Source of the DNA: Siderastrea siderea
Lineage: Eukaryota > Cnidaria > Anthozoa > Scleractinia > Rhizangiidae
NCBI GenBank assembly: GCA_964030785.1
Contig: OZ034975.1
Location: 37,213,069-37,277,068 of the forward strand
Length of the DNA: 64,000 nucleotides
Reading direction: 5' to 3'
Program-made: the position numbers and the translations under genes
The notes under the pieces: generated by a model
Database searches by the model: none
What the model saw: the letters and a program-made list of their open reading frames with translations, nothing else
What the model was told of the DNA's origin: nothing
Shown: positions 35,551 through 46,985 of the stretch, piece after piece
Numbering within the stretch: the first letter of the stretch is position 1
Layout: each line of letters starts with the position of its first letter

Positions 35551-37050
35551 ACACACGGGATTCAGCTCGCATGTCACCAAATGAGAGCCTGGCTATCATG
35601 CTTAGTGGTCTTGTACCATCCATCCTAGATTGAGGTGTCTAATTGCAGTGTTAAGTATTGTCAGAAAACTCCCACAAAGGTGAATGAGTTAACAGGGGTA
35701 TCAGCTAAGGGCTATTTGTTAATTCATAAATTCTTGTACAAGCAAAATTGAAATATTGTGAATGGAATAAAATTATTGTTTGTAAATTAGATTCATTGTT
35801 CTGTGTCACTGATGTAGTATTTCATTTTTTTTAAATTTTTTTTTTATTTCATCTTTATTAAATATAAACTGAAGTACAATACAGCGAAAGAAAAATTATA
35901 AATAAATATATAACTACAAAGAAAAAGATTATTTAACTGTTACACAGTAATATTAATTGAACTGTTTCTCACTCTGTCCGTGAAGGAGGCAAAGGCCATT
36001 GGAAGGAAAACAAACATTAATTTTAATTAATTTTTTCTTTTTAATTTTTAGTTAATTTTGTTTTTCATTCGGAGATACTGGCAGGAATTGCTACTGTACA
36101 AATCCGAATGTGTAAATAAAGTTTATGTATGTATGTAATAATAATTATTGTTTCAAACGTACCAAAAATAAGTTATTGTTGATTGTTTGCCTTTTTCTAT
36201 TTTGTTTTTCATTTTTACAATGACAAGGGAATAGTAACTGTAATCAACTTGTTCACCATCTGTTGAAGAAAAAAACCTGCTCGTGGCTGAGACTGCTCAA
36301 GGAACGATGTGATGCTAATTTTGGTTAAGGGCGGCTGAAAGAAAGACACAGAAGACGAAAACAGAGAATTTTGGTATATAAAACATATTTAACAAAAAAA
36401 TTGTCCTTTTACATCCATTAAATTATTTAATCAATTTCTTTACTTTATCAAGATGGTTGATGACTACTAAGTTCTAATTTTTAGAATGATTACTGAATGG
36501 CATTCTTAATGTGAGTGTTAACTTTAACATTGCCGTGGTTTTCTGAACCCAGTCTTCAGAAGTGTGCATGTTCCCACAGTAAATATTCCAATATTCTTAG
36601 CTTTTCTTGGACTCAGCTGAAAATTTGCATGACTGGTCCTCTGGTGGTGACTTGTTTGTCTCCACACTGGAAGAAACGAATAGAGGGATCTCAAAATTCC
36701 AGAAAGCCGGCACGATCAGCAAATTCAATGTGAGAAGACTAGACAAAGGCTTTGGTGCCAAAGGTCAGTGTTATTGTATTAACCTTAATGGGAAGCTTTA
36801 ACAGCTTTACCTCTCCATTTTCATGTAGTTGGATTTCACTTGAAGGAACTTCATGGTTTTTTAATTAATTCATTAGCGCATTGTTAAATTGCATTCTCTC
36901 TTTTTTTACAAATGGTGACATGTTTCTTTCGAAAATGCTAAGATTAAGCAGGGTTTTCATTTTGAGAGAGCATCCGACTGCCAACGAGTTTCTTGTGGTA
37001 AAATTTGAGAGAGTGAGAAACAGTCTTTTCCCGAGCCGCCGCCACCAAGC
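35551..37050. other. no supported gene
   Basis: AT-rich with T-runs near 35825-35850. A short open stretch at about 36617-36763, bounded by AG and GT, could be an exon (LHDWSSGGDLFVSTLEETN) but nothing else supports it. Confidence 0.4.
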
Positions 37051-37054
37051 GAGT

Positions 37055-37170
37055 CGTGGATTCCGGATTCCACACTGTGGATTCCGGATTCCGACGGTTG
37101 GATTCTGGATTCCATGCCTTTGGATTCCGGATTCCAAACTTTCTGTGATTCCGGATTCCAGAGTTCTTAA
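37055..37170 (+). repeat. GGATTCCGGATTCC simple repeat, first locus
   Basis: Several diverged copies of TGGATTCCGGATTCCA separated by short unique words. The same repeat occurs at 56265-56405. Confidence 0.85.
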
Positions 37171-37588
37171 CTCTGGTTTTCATTCGTATTTCAAAGGCCA
37201 ATACTTTTTAAACTGTAACTGAAGTCGCCTTTCTAAATAGGAAAGTTCATTTCAGTCTCCAAAAGATCAAAATTTATTGTAATTTCTAAAGCATGTGTAA
37301 ATGCTGATACATCTCTATAATCGATAATTTTCTAATCTAATTATACGACTTTTTGACGACCACTATTTGTTTGTTTACTACCGGTCATGATAGTGGACAC
37401 CTCCAAGAATTTTTTGATGTAACCCCTTCACTAAATTTTTAAAAATGTTAAAAGTCACAGTTTACAAACTGTTTTAGGTATTTTACATACAAATACTTGT
37501 GATTTTAAATGTTGAGACACAGGGATTTCAGACAATTTCCAATAAGCGACATAAGCGGCGGCTTCCTTAGGAAAAAAGGCGACGTAAG
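37171..37588. other. no recognisable gene
   Basis: AT-rich sequence up to the LINE tail. Confidence 0.4.
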
Positions 37589-37782
37589 AGTCCAACAACA
37601 ACAACAAGCTTTATTTGCATGACTACATAGAAATTTGGTAGTATTGCAAAAGCTACTTAAATTTAATTACATATTATTTCATTAACTAAGATAATTAGTA
37701 AAGTAGAAAATAACATAACATAACAAAGAAAAAAAAATATTATATATAATATATGAAACAATTACTAACAATAATTGTTCAT

Positions 37783-39379
37783 TTAACTGTTCGAAGTGGT
37801 GATCATTGTAACGAGATTGTCTCTCAATTCAAAGCATGCCGAGATAAATGAGATTAGCTTAATGTTTACAAAGTAGTCAGTGGAATTCATAAGATGTGAT
37901 AATAGAGTTTCGCGTGGTAGTAGGCGTAGTAATGGAAGTTTGGATTCTATTTTAGAAAAGAATATGCCGCGTACCTGAGAATGAGCTGGGCAATCTAACA
38001 AAAAATGAGTTTCATCTTCAATTTTGTTGCAATTGCAGAAGTTGCATATTCTTTCATTACGAGGTATATTGTCGTATCTACCTGTTTCGATCCTAAGTTT
38101 GTGACAGCTTATTCTCAGTTTTACTAATGTTTTCCTTAAAGGGTTCTTCCTTGTTAAATCTAAGTAGGTAGAAGGGCTATAATTATTTTTAATAGTGTTA
38201 TAAAAACTAAGTTTCTGCGAGTTTTGTAGGGTCTGATTCCAATGTGAAATATACTTCTGTTTCATGACATTAATATACTGTTTAATTTTACAATCATTTA
38301 ATGAACTATAGTTAAAGTGATTAAACTTATAGTATTCATTTATTTTCATGACTCTAGAGTAGAAACTATTTTTTCCGTTATCATAAAGATCAATCGATAT
38401 TTTTAAGGCTTGTCTGACTATAGAGTTTTCATCCTTTTGGTGTAAGTAATTTAGATAACTTAGTATCTTCTTATTTATATCAATGATCAGAGGGAATTTA
38501 CCAAGTTCGGCTCTGCATGCAATATTGGATGCCTTGTTATGTACTTCTAAGTATCGTTTACAAAACTGCAAGTGAGTTTTCTCAATTGGGGAAAGGTCCC
38601 ACGACTTAAAGTCTGATTTCACAAAGGCACCCCAAACTTCACTGTTGTAGGTTAAGATTGGTAAGATTTTTGAGTCGAAAATTTTGCATGCTATTGAAGG
38701 TTTAAGTTTATTGAAATCTGTGTGCCGTCTTAGACTAAAGAAAGCATGAAGAGCTTTTTGTCGTAGATGTTCAAGTGAGAGTGTAAAATTTCCTGAAGAA
38801 GAGATGCGAGTCCCTAAATAGGTATAGTCTTGAACAATGTCTATTTTTTCACTGCCCACATGAAAAGCATAATCAGATCGTTTTTCACGTCGTTGAAAAA
38901 TCATTATTTTTGTTTTCTTAGAGTTTATGCTTAGCATCCAGGAGTTGCAATATGAAGATAACTTGTTAAGACAATTTTGTAATCCTAGTTTTGATCTTGA
39001 TAAAATAATTAAGTCGTCTGCATAAAAAAGGGAGTTGAGTTTGGTGCCATTTGGCAGTATAAACGGATCAGATAGAACATTGTTAAAAGAAAAAGCTAAA
39101 TCGTTAACGTACAGGTTAAAGAACAAAGGACTTAAAATACAGCCTTGGCGTACACCTCTTGCATACCGAAAAGGACGCGTTCTGTTATTTCCAATTTTTA
39201 TAGAGGAGGTAGAGTTCGAGTATAAACTTTTAATTAAATTATAGAAATTTCCTCGGACATTTATTTGTAACAGTTTGTATAAAAGTCCATCGTGCCATAC
39301 CGAATCAAATGCTTTTCTAAAGTCGACAAAACATGCATATACTTTCGTTTGATGACAATTGACATACTTATCTATTATT
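37783..39379 (-). pseudogene. LINE RT catalytic and C-terminal part
   Basis: Resumes exactly where the endonuclease-bearing part stops: LRTIIDK joins YVNCHQTKVYACFVDFRKAF when the SINE and one target copy are removed. The RT has GVRQGCILSPLFFNLY and an intact catalytic FYADDLIIL, a thumb with YLGTRISSSG, and a C-terminal CNFCNCNKIEDETHFLLDC zinc-binding motif. It ends with a stop at 37783. Without the SINE this would be an intact catalytic region. Confidence 0.75.
39368..39379 (+). repeat. target-site duplication, left copy (12 bp)
   Basis: TTATCTATTATT, repeated at 40152-40163. Removing one copy and the insert restores the LINE reading frame. Confidence 0.85.
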
Positions 39380-39457
39380 AAAAAATAAATGTAAAGAAGA
39401 TCCTCGCAGTTATTAACGCAACTTATGCAGTTGCGAAAAGAAAGCCTGAAAAAATCA

Positions 39458-39528
39458 GGCTGGCCGGTATTCGAACCCTGACCTCTGCGATACCGGTGCA
39501 GCGCTCTAACCAATTGAGCTAACAAGCC
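39458..39528 (-). tRNA. tRNA-like SINE head, second array copy 1
   Basis: 71-nt core with GGCTTG/C(C/A)(A)GCC acceptor pairing slightly damaged (CTGGCC at the 3' side), box B GGTTCGAATAC. Not a functional tRNA. Confidence 0.45.
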
Positions 39529-39704
39529 AACTGGCAGCTGGTCATTAAATTGGTTCGTAATATACCCGGGAAAGATGAAGATGAAATTATGAATATATGA
39601 AATTCATATATTTGAACTGCGGAATGAAGAAATAAATGTAAAGAAGATCCTCGCAGTTATTAACGCAACTTATGCAGTTGCGAAAAGAAAGCCTGAAAAA
39701 ATCA

Positions 39705-39775
39705 GGCTTGCCGGTATTCGAACCCTGACCTCTGCGATACCGGTGCAGCGCTCTAACCAATTGAGCTAACAAGCC
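39705..39775 (-). tRNA. tRNA-like SINE head, second array copy 2
   Basis: 71-nt core with intact 6-bp acceptor pairing and box A; box B is GGTTCGAATAC. Followed by a perfect T-run hairpin (AGCCTGATTTTTTCAGGCT). Confidence 0.45.
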
Positions 39776-39960
39776 AACTGGCAGCTGGTCATTAAATTGG
39801 TTCGTAATATACCCGGGAAAGATGAAGATGAAATTATGAATATATGAAATTCATATATTTGAACTGCGGAATGAAGAAATAAATGTAAAGAAGATCCTCG
39901 CAGTTATTAACGCAACTTATGCAGTTACGAAAAGAAAGCCTGAAAAAATCAGGCTTGCTT

Positions 39961-40031
39961 GGCTTGTTAGCTCAATTGGTTAGAGCGCTGCACCGGTATC
40001 GCAGAGGTCAGGGTTCGAATACCGGCAAGCC
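39961..40031 (+). tRNA. tRNA-like SINE head, second array inverted copy
   Basis: Same 71-nt core on the plus strand directly after the orientation switch. Its upstream leader is missing, so this inverted unit is truncated at the junction. Confidence 0.45.
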
Positions 40032-40151
40032 TGATTTTTTCAGGCTTTCTTTTCGCAACTGCATAAGTTGCGTTAATAACTGCGAGGATCTTCTTTACAT
40101 TTATTTCTTCATTCCGCAGTTCAAATATATGAATTTCATATATTCATAATT

Positions 40152-40163
40152 TTATCTATTATT
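40152..40163 (+). repeat. target-site duplication, right copy (12 bp)
   Basis: Exact copy of 39368-39379. Confidence 0.85.
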
Positions 40164-41695
40164 GTTCTTAGTGTAAAAACGTGATCCGCTGTTCGGTTAT
40201 TTGCTAAAAACCCACGTTGAGATTTATGAAGTATTTCAAGGGACTGGACGTGTTCAAGAAGTCTTTGGTTGAGAATTGAGCAAAATAATTTTCCGAGACA
40301 GCTAGAAACACAGATTCCACGATAGTTTGAGGGATCACTTTTAGTCCCACTTTTAAAAATTGGTGTGATAAGGCCATTACACCATGTTTGAGGCATAGTA
40401 CCCGATCTTAGAACCGTATTAAATAATTTCAGATAAACAGGCATTAACTGGTTTAAGCTGGATTTGATCATTTCATTTTTGAGTTTGTCTGAGAAAGGAG
40501 ATTTGTTATTTTTAAGTTTTTTAGCCGCTGTGTATATTTCTAGCTCAGTTATCAGGCCGTTCAAAGAATTCGATTGAGCTGGCGCATTTTCTAGAGTTCG
40601 CAACTCAGAAATGATCGCTTCCTGATGTGAATTCAAGGGTTCATTAGAGTGCAGCGTTTGGAAATGAGACATCCAGTTTTCTTCGGAAACTGGTGGGAGG
40701 ATATTTTCCTTGACAGAATCATCCATTGACTTTAAACAGTTCCAAAAGTTGCGATTGTTCGGATCATCGACGGCAGTTTCAAGTTTTGTGAGCTGAGTAT
40801 GATAGTATTGATTTTTCTTCTGTGTCAAAAGGCTTTTGTACTGTTTTAAAACGAAATGATATTCCTCCCTGAGCGTAGTATTAAGAGGATCTCTATGTTT
40901 AAGATTCGCAATTTTCCTTAATTCATGTCTTTTAAGACGACATTCTTTATCAAACCATTTTTTGTTAGATATTTTGATGTGTCGTTTTCTAATTATCTTA
41001 ATTTTTAAACAACGTTTAGCGGCGGTAGTAAGGATATTTTCTATTTCATCTAGTGTGGTGTTAATATCCTTGTCTGGCCTTTCATCGATAAGGAAATCGT
41101 GTATTAGTTTTTGTAGGTCATTTGACTGTAGCGCTGCTCGAAATTTTTGCGATGAGTCGTTTTCCCAAATAAATTGTTTCGGCAAACGTGTTAACGTATC
41201 GTTTATATTTGTTGCAGCTGAGTGAGTATTAACCGTATTGATATTAAGCCATGTCATAATTGGACTGTGATCTGATAAACTGGACGGTTCTTTAACAATG
41301 AAATTTGATATATGTCGATACAAATCCTGATCACATATAGCGTAATCAATAACACTTATTCCTGAGTTGCCGTGAAATGTGGGTCTTCCCAGTGAATCGC
41401 CACTAATTCTTCCATTCAAGATTCGTAGATCTGCACTCCTACATATTTCTAAAAGTCGTTTGCCATGGTTATTTAATTCGTTGTCGAAACTGTTCCGTTG
41501 AGGGGCACATAACGAGGAGTTAGATTGATCATTTGTTATTATCGTGTTTCCCTCCTGACACACAATGTCAGAGTATTTGCCAGTTCTAGAATTGAAATCT
41601 CCTAAAATTAATACTGATCCAATAGAGGAGAATTTTTCAATATCATTTTCAAACTCATCGAACATTGTTCGTTCTTGTGACCCTTTCTCTTCCAT
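40152..41695 (-). pseudogene. LINE endonuclease and RT N-terminal part
   Basis: The frame contains the APE endonuclease motifs LILGDFNSRTG, VIDYAICDQDL and SDHSPIMTW, then a linker and the first RT blocks (YRGICVSSCLGKLFCSILN, SQRGFLANNRTADHV). It stops being coding at the SINE insertion. The first residues (MEEKGSQERT) come from the minisatellite, not from the element. Confidence 0.75.
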
Positions 41696-42350
41696 TAGGT
41701 TGAGTTAGGCTTGTGACGACGGGCATTCATTGGTTGTTCGTTCTTGTGACCCTTTCTCTTCCATTAGGTTGAGTTAGGCTTGTGACGACGGGCATTCATT
41801 GGTTGTTCGTTCTTGTGACCCTTTCTCTTCCATCAGGTTGAGTTAGGCTTGTGACGACGGGCATTCATTGGTTGTTCGTTCTTGTGACCCTTTCTCTTCC
41901 ATTAGGTTGAGTTAGGCTTGTGACGACGGGCATTCATTGGTTGTTCGTTCTTGTGACCCTTTCTCTTCCATTAGGTTGAGTTAGGCTTGTGACGACGGGC
42001 ATTCATTGGTTGTTCGTTCTTGTGACCCTTTCTCTTCCATTAGGTTGAGTTAGGCTTGTGACGACGGGCATTCATTGGTTGTTCGTTCTTGTGACCCTTT
42101 CTCTTCCATTAGGTTGAGTTAGGCTTGTGACGACAGGCATTCATTGGTTGTTCGTTCTTGTGACCCTTTCTCTCCCTTGAAGTTGAGTTAGGCTTGTGAC
42201 GACGGGCATTCACTGGTTGTTCGTTCTTGTGACCCTTTCTCTTCCATTAGGTTGAGTTAGCCTTGTGACGACGGACATTCATTGGTTGTTCGTTCTTGTG
42301 ACCCTTTCTCTTTCATTAGGTTGAGTTAGGCTTGTGAGGATGGGCATTTA
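41667..42350 (+). repeat. minisatellite, 69-bp period, about 10 copies
   Basis: The unit is TGTTCGTTCTTGTGACCCTT... through GTTGAGTTAGGCTTGTGACG and GGGCATTCATTGG. Copies are nearly identical from 41667 to about 42130 and more diverged to 42350, with a decayed trailing copy to about 42420. It abuts the truncated 5' end of the LINE. Confidence 0.9.
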
Positions 42351-42937
42351 TTGGTTGTTCTTTATCATTACCCTCTCTCCTCTTTTCTCTTGCATGTGAG
42401 AGTGGGCATTTGTTGATTTCTCGCTCTTTTGACTGTTTGTCTTCCATGAAGTTGTTTGTTGTCTTTTCCCTTTGGTTGAGGAAGGTTGTTGGGAGATCTG
42501 GCTCAGTGAGTGTTATTGAATTGCTTCACTTTTTGTGCATGCATAGCTGCACTGGAAGCAGTCATGCCTGTTTAAAACTGCTACTATTATGACCACTACC
42601 ACCACCACCACCAACTGTGTGAGAACAAAATGTTCTGTATTGTATGATTTGTATTGTTAATCCATCCTTTTACCATAATCAGTAGCCTGGTGATTGTTTT
42701 TGTTTTCATGTGTTTCTGTTTGTTTACTTGCCTCCCTGACAATTAGCTTTGTTCAAGTCACAGGTATTGGAATAGAATTGCTGGTCTTCTTTTCAGTAAA
42801 TGGTAGATTGGGAATGGAGTGTTGACACTTGTTGTAAGGTTATTGGGTGGTTTAAAATGCTCAAGTCATAATTGAAAGTGTAATTGCATGCTGCATGGCT
42901 GCCCAGTTGGTCATACTTATTACTAAAAGTGAATATT
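42351..42937. other. no recognisable gene
   Basis: Includes a decayed minisatellite edge and a short ACC microsatellite near 42594-42614. Confidence 0.45.
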
Positions 42938-43124
42938 GTGTAGTTCCAGAAAAAATCCATACCCACCCCATGGGAGGTCATCAAGAAATTCCTAGGGGGA
43001 GGGGAGATCTGAAAAGCAAAAATTTTAGAAGCAAAGTATGAAGCTAAACTGGAATTTCTTGGAGGGGGGGGTGCAAAACAAAAACCTTCCATGGGTGAAG
43101 GATGGATTCTTTTTGGAACTACAC
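42938..43124. mobile_element. 187-bp MITE with 3-bp flanking repeat
   Basis: Inverted ends GTGTAGTTCCAGAAAAAATC and GATTCTTTTTGGAACTACAC, extended by CATGG-containing inner repeats, flanked by ATT on both sides (42935-42937, 43125-43127). No coding. Confidence 0.65.
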
Positions 43125-43740
43125 ATTGTCAATTTGTTTTAATAGGTCACGTAAACCCAAGGGATGTCCTACATTTATTACTTGATATTTACATATTCAA
43201 AGCAAATGACACCTGATATTGGCAGGCAAATTTTTATGGCAATCAAGATTAATTTTTGCAGTGTTAAGTTTTCTCAAAATTCAATGGAGTTTGCTTGACT
43301 TAATAATGCATTTTAATATTATTATTATATTTTTGAAACTTCCTTGCTTGAGTGTTTAAATGGCCCACAATAAACTGGGCATCTGTTAACAGGCTGATAA
43401 AGTTACATAATATTTGAATAGTCAAACCTTTTTGCTTCAAAACGTTTTGAATATAGGGTGTTAATAACATAAATTATTTTACGGTAAAGCTCAATGCTGT
43501 GGTTGTGTTTCTCATTGCTGCCAAACAACGTAGCTGACTTACATGTAAGATGAAATAGGAAGGCATTGTTTAATGAACTGGAAAGTCTCAGTTATTAGTA
43601 TTTCATGGATCTGTATTAATTTTCTCTCTTTCTGTTTTACAGCTTGACTGCATTATGTTGTTATTTAAGCTATGAGTGGCAGCAAAGAAAATTGCAAACT
43701 TGGAGGGGTGGTAACTTATAATTTTTGTTCTTTCTTTAGG
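43125..43740. other. no gene; ends in a likely splice acceptor
   Basis: AT-rich and intron-like. A pyrimidine tract followed by TTTAG at 43736-43740 precedes the open frame that follows, so an upstream exon may exist but I cannot identify it. Confidence 0.4.
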
Positions 43741-45391
43741 CTCGAGGGATCTCTGTTACATTTCTAATGATGTCAGTGATTGAAAAGTGGATAGTGAGAA
43801 AGGTACGACAGTCAGAAAGCGTGAATGATGTTATCCTGAAAGAGGACCTCTTCATGAAGTTTAATTCTGAAAACCCAGAAGTCCCCTGCGAAGTCTTCTT
43901 TGCAGAATTTGGGAGAATAATGGGATGTGGTCCATTTAAAAATGTGGTTCCTTACCTAAAGAAAGGGAAGAAATTTGGCTACCGGTTTCTCTGTTTCAAA
44001 AAAGATCACCCATCTGAGACCAAAGAACAATCAAATGAGAAACCAGAAATGAATTTAATGAAAGAAACATGTTGCACAAACATATCTGAAACTAATTTTA
44101 AGCAAAGGAAAAGAAAGTTAAAACTTAACAAGGGTGAGCCAAAAAACAAAAAAATTAAACTTAGTAGTAATGTCCACCATACTGACAAAGGCAGTGTCAG
44201 ATCAGCTTTTTCAGTTGGTGTGTTAGAGGATGATGGTAATTCAAACTCTGCAGAAACTGAGTTAGGTGCAGATGTTGACTGTAGCACCATAGTGACTGCA
44301 CCACAGGATCAGCAAAATGGTGATGGTGATGATGATGCTTCTGTTTTTAAAAGCAAAGCTGACTGTAGCACCCTAGAAACTGGTTTGCCTGAAGTGTTAA
44401 TGGATCAGGGAAGTGATGATGTTGATGATGCTTGTGCTTTTGAAAAACAATCTGACTGCAGTATCCCAGAAACTGGTTTGTCTGATGTGTTGAAGGACTG
44501 GAGAGATGATGATGATGATGATGATGATGATGCTGCTGTTCCTTTTGAAAGCAAATCAGACTGCACTGATAGTTGTAACAGTGATGGTGATGGTTCAGTT
44601 GATGGGTTTGTGAAGAAGCAGGAGGGTGGTAGCACTGTTGAAAGTAATGGGGATGACACTGGGAAAGATGAAGAGGTGTCTGTCATATATGACCGTAATG
44701 TTCAAACTTCTTCCCATCATAAATGTGGCTTCAGAAGAATAGAAGCTGAGACACACCTCTTCAATGGCATGCTGTTCTTTGACAATGACCAGTGGAAAGA
44801 TCCGTTCAAAAAAATTCTTCCCAGAAAACTACCTGGTAAACCAAAATCGTGCAATTCTTTCGTTGAGTCAATTTTTAACAAGGGTAATTTAGATGAAGAC
44901 CTTGTCAGCAAAGTTGGGCCTTGTAAAAATAACAAGCTGAATACAATTAGAGCCTTTCTTGCTGCCTCATTTAACCCCCCAGCTGTTGGTACCTCTGGTT
45001 CAAGTGAATACTTGAAATGTGGTGGACCTGCTGGCTCTTTATATCCTCAGTTTGCATGCCCTAAAAGTGTTTCTTCGATCACTTGTGAAATCTGTGTTCC
45101 TTATCAGCAGTGGGCAATTGAAAACAAAGTTGCACATGCTTCTCTAAAATGCAAGGGTGCAGCTTTAGACAAAATCTTGTCCAGTAGCTACACTCCTACT
45201 TTTTCTGGTCTTCGCCAAGTGTATGAGCACTCTGTGTCAAAAAGCCATTCAGAGGCCATTGCCTTTGTGTTGTCTAGTGGCCATGAAATGAAAAAATCTG
45301 TGCAAACTAAGCGGCATTCTTCCAAGCAGCAGACGTTAGATGGTTTTTTAAGGTCTCAAAATTCAAAATGTGACAATGTTCATTTAAACTA
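43741..45391 (+). pseudogene. chromodomain-Ulp1 giant protein, N-terminal part
   Basis: An open frame from the candidate acceptor at 43740 (first ATG 43767) runs 541 codons to TAG at 45390-45392. The first 75 residues look like a compact helical or winged-helix domain (VFFAEFGRIMGCG, PYLKKGKKFGYRFLCF). A Lys-rich stretch follows, then an acidic region with three diverged repeats around DCS(T/I)(L/P)ETGL and a GAT microsatellite coding poly-Asp (about 44505-44532). The C-terminal half has Cys pairs (ITCEICVPYQQW). The stop follows a frameshift: the +2 frame reads on as EQTSGSSNGPHKR. I do not recognise the family by name. Confidence 0.6.
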
Positions 45392-46700
45392 GAACAGACC
45401 TCTGGATCCAGTAATGGGCCACACAAAAGAGTTCAGTGTCACTTTCTGTGGGATCCAGAGGTCGTAAAACATTTTGAGAATGACAAACAGATACGTAGAA
45501 CGACTGCAAATGGAATTTTTCAAAGGTTGGTTCTCCAAAATGCTATCAGATGTGTTAGGAGTGGCCACTCAAGCTGTAGAAAATTTAAAACCTGGAAAAT
45601 GCGTCACCCACGAGAATACCAGTCCTTAAAAGAAAAGGCAGAAAAATCTCCGAAATCTGTTTACATCCCCAATCCAAAAACTATTTCAATTGATGGCCAA
45701 AAATTTGATGTTGATGGTGGCATTAAGAGCTTAGATCCACCATGCCTGGGATTTGCATTCACTAGTGGCAAACATCCATACACCTGCCTTAACTGCCAAG
45801 GGCAGTTACCAAACCTAAAGAATTTAATGAGAAAAAGAACAAAAGCAACTTATGCTGATGGTATGCCGCGCGTTGGAATGAAAGGTTTTCGAAGTGACTA
45901 TGCGAAACACGGTGAAGAATTGAAAGCATTTAAATTGTCAGAAAAAGCTAAAAAGGAAATCAGTGAAACATCCTCATCTCTGATGAACTTGGTAAACAAA
46001 CCCAAATCTTGGTCAGATCTCTTACTGGAATCTTGTCTTAAGGGTGATGAAGCAAAACTTGTTGAAGATCTTGTGAACCTCTTTCGGTCAGGTGTTTCTC
46101 AGTCCAACCCTGTTCAAGTAACTGTCTTGAGAAATCTTGTGTCGAAGCTGAAATCCAAGAATAACACCAAATATGTTGATATCATCAAGGATTTAAGTGC
46201 TTTGCACAAGAACAGACTTGGATTGAAGAACTATGCTTTGCTTGCTGACATATTTGGCTTGCCTTCTGGTACGACAGCTTCAAAACAGGTGAAATCAATA
46301 CGTTTAGAACCTGGCTTCAACATAGATGGAATTGAAAGGGCCATTTCTCAGTATGAAGGTCTTCCTGTTATTGAGTGCAGTGACGAAGCAAGAGCTTTGC
46401 GTTTTATTGAGCCCAGGCTTGATAAAAATGGGAGCTTAGAGTTGATTGGGCAGTGCTGGAATCCAAATGTTGATACTTGGGATAACCAGGTTCTAAAAGT
46501 TCCCAAAGTTGACTATGAGAAAGGTGATGTGGATGAATTCTCTGCTCTCAAGAGGCTTGTTGAGCAGCTTATTAACTCAGATTCCCTTGCCAAAAGTGTT
46601 TCCCTCCATAATTTCACTGCTCTTTGCAGTACTGCAAAACCTGACGTTGCTCACTGCATGTGGCCAACCCCTAACAGTGGCTACAAAGCTACACATTTCT
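45392..46700 (+). pseudogene. chromodomain-Ulp1 giant protein, second segment (frame 2)
   Basis: Continuous coding from GAA at 45392 (VQCHFLWDPEVVKHFEND) to about 46700 with a Cys pair in HPYTCLNCQGQLPNLKNLM and a long helical stretch. There is no ATG at its beginning, so it continues the upstream frame after a single frameshift. It ends by another one-base frameshift in the run THFSSFLKN, after which the frame of the next segment reads LKFLEKLRWLSFYNQNG. Confidence 0.6.
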
Positions 46701-46985
46701 CAAGTTTCTTGAAAAATTGAGGTGGTTAAGTTTTTACAATCAAAATGGTTCGCCCAGGCATAAACCATTAGCGCTTATTGGATTCTCAACTGACTCAGCT
46801 GGATTTTCACTTCATGCATCTGTGATTTCAATGACTCCCACAGAGCGCCATGTTAAAGAAGGTGTCTTCTTTTTAAGGCTAGGCATCCAAGAAGAGCGTT
46901 TTGTAGCCCCATACTATTCTTCTCTTCCTTTTATTTCTTTTCTCGACTGGGACCACGAACGAAGGTTGTTTGCCAAGTGCCTTAA
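46701..46985 (+). pseudogene. chromodomain-Ulp1 giant protein, third segment up to the insertion
   Basis: Frame 1 coding (RWLSFYNQNGSPRHKPLALI, GFSTDSAGFSLHASV, ISFLDWDHERRLFAKCLK) ends at the TTAA target of the inserted transposon. Asp residues in GFSTDSAGFS and FLDWDHE are spaced as in some transposase folds, which is only a suggestion. The frame resumes at 49316. Confidence 0.55.
46982..46985 (+). repeat. TTAA target duplication, left copy
   Basis: TTAA here and at 49316-49319 flank the insertion; removing one copy plus the insert restores AKCLKYETLDMT. Confidence 0.85.

Larger units (their letters stand above)
39380..40151. mobile_element. second tRNA-derived SINE multimer, inserted in the LINE RT
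   Basis: Two minus-strand units (tRNA-like heads at 39458 and 39705, 247 bp apart), a partial third minus unit ending near 39955, and a plus-strand unit starting at 39957 with its head at 39961. Units match those at 10890-11869 with scattered differences (for example GATCC for GATCT, a shorter T-run). The 3' end of the minus-strand sense units (CTTTACATTTATTTTTT) again abuts the target repeat. One sense block plus one inverted block is the same architecture as the first array. Confidence 0.8.
37589..41666 (-). mobile_element. I/Nimb-type LINE, 5'-truncated, split by a SINE
   Basis: Read on the minus strand, the element starts inside the endonuclease next to a minisatellite (about 41666) and runs through RT to a Cys/His motif, a short 3' UTR with AATAAA (complement at about 37609-37614) and a (TTG)n tail (37592-37607). 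A 772-bp SINE multimer interrupts it at 39380-40151. Apart from that and the 5' truncation the frame is open, so the copy is fairly young. The clade name is tentative. Confidence 0.75.

Noticed and set aside
36617..36763. Possible exon (LHDWSSGGDLFVSTLEETN) between AG and GT
   Set aside because: The open stretch is short, no domain is recognisable and no partner exon was found, so it is not listed as a gene.
37783..39525. A single 580-codon minus ORF beginning in the SINE
   Set aside because: Its first ~50 residues are SINE sequence fused by chance to the LINE RT frame; the true protein continues from 40152-41695.
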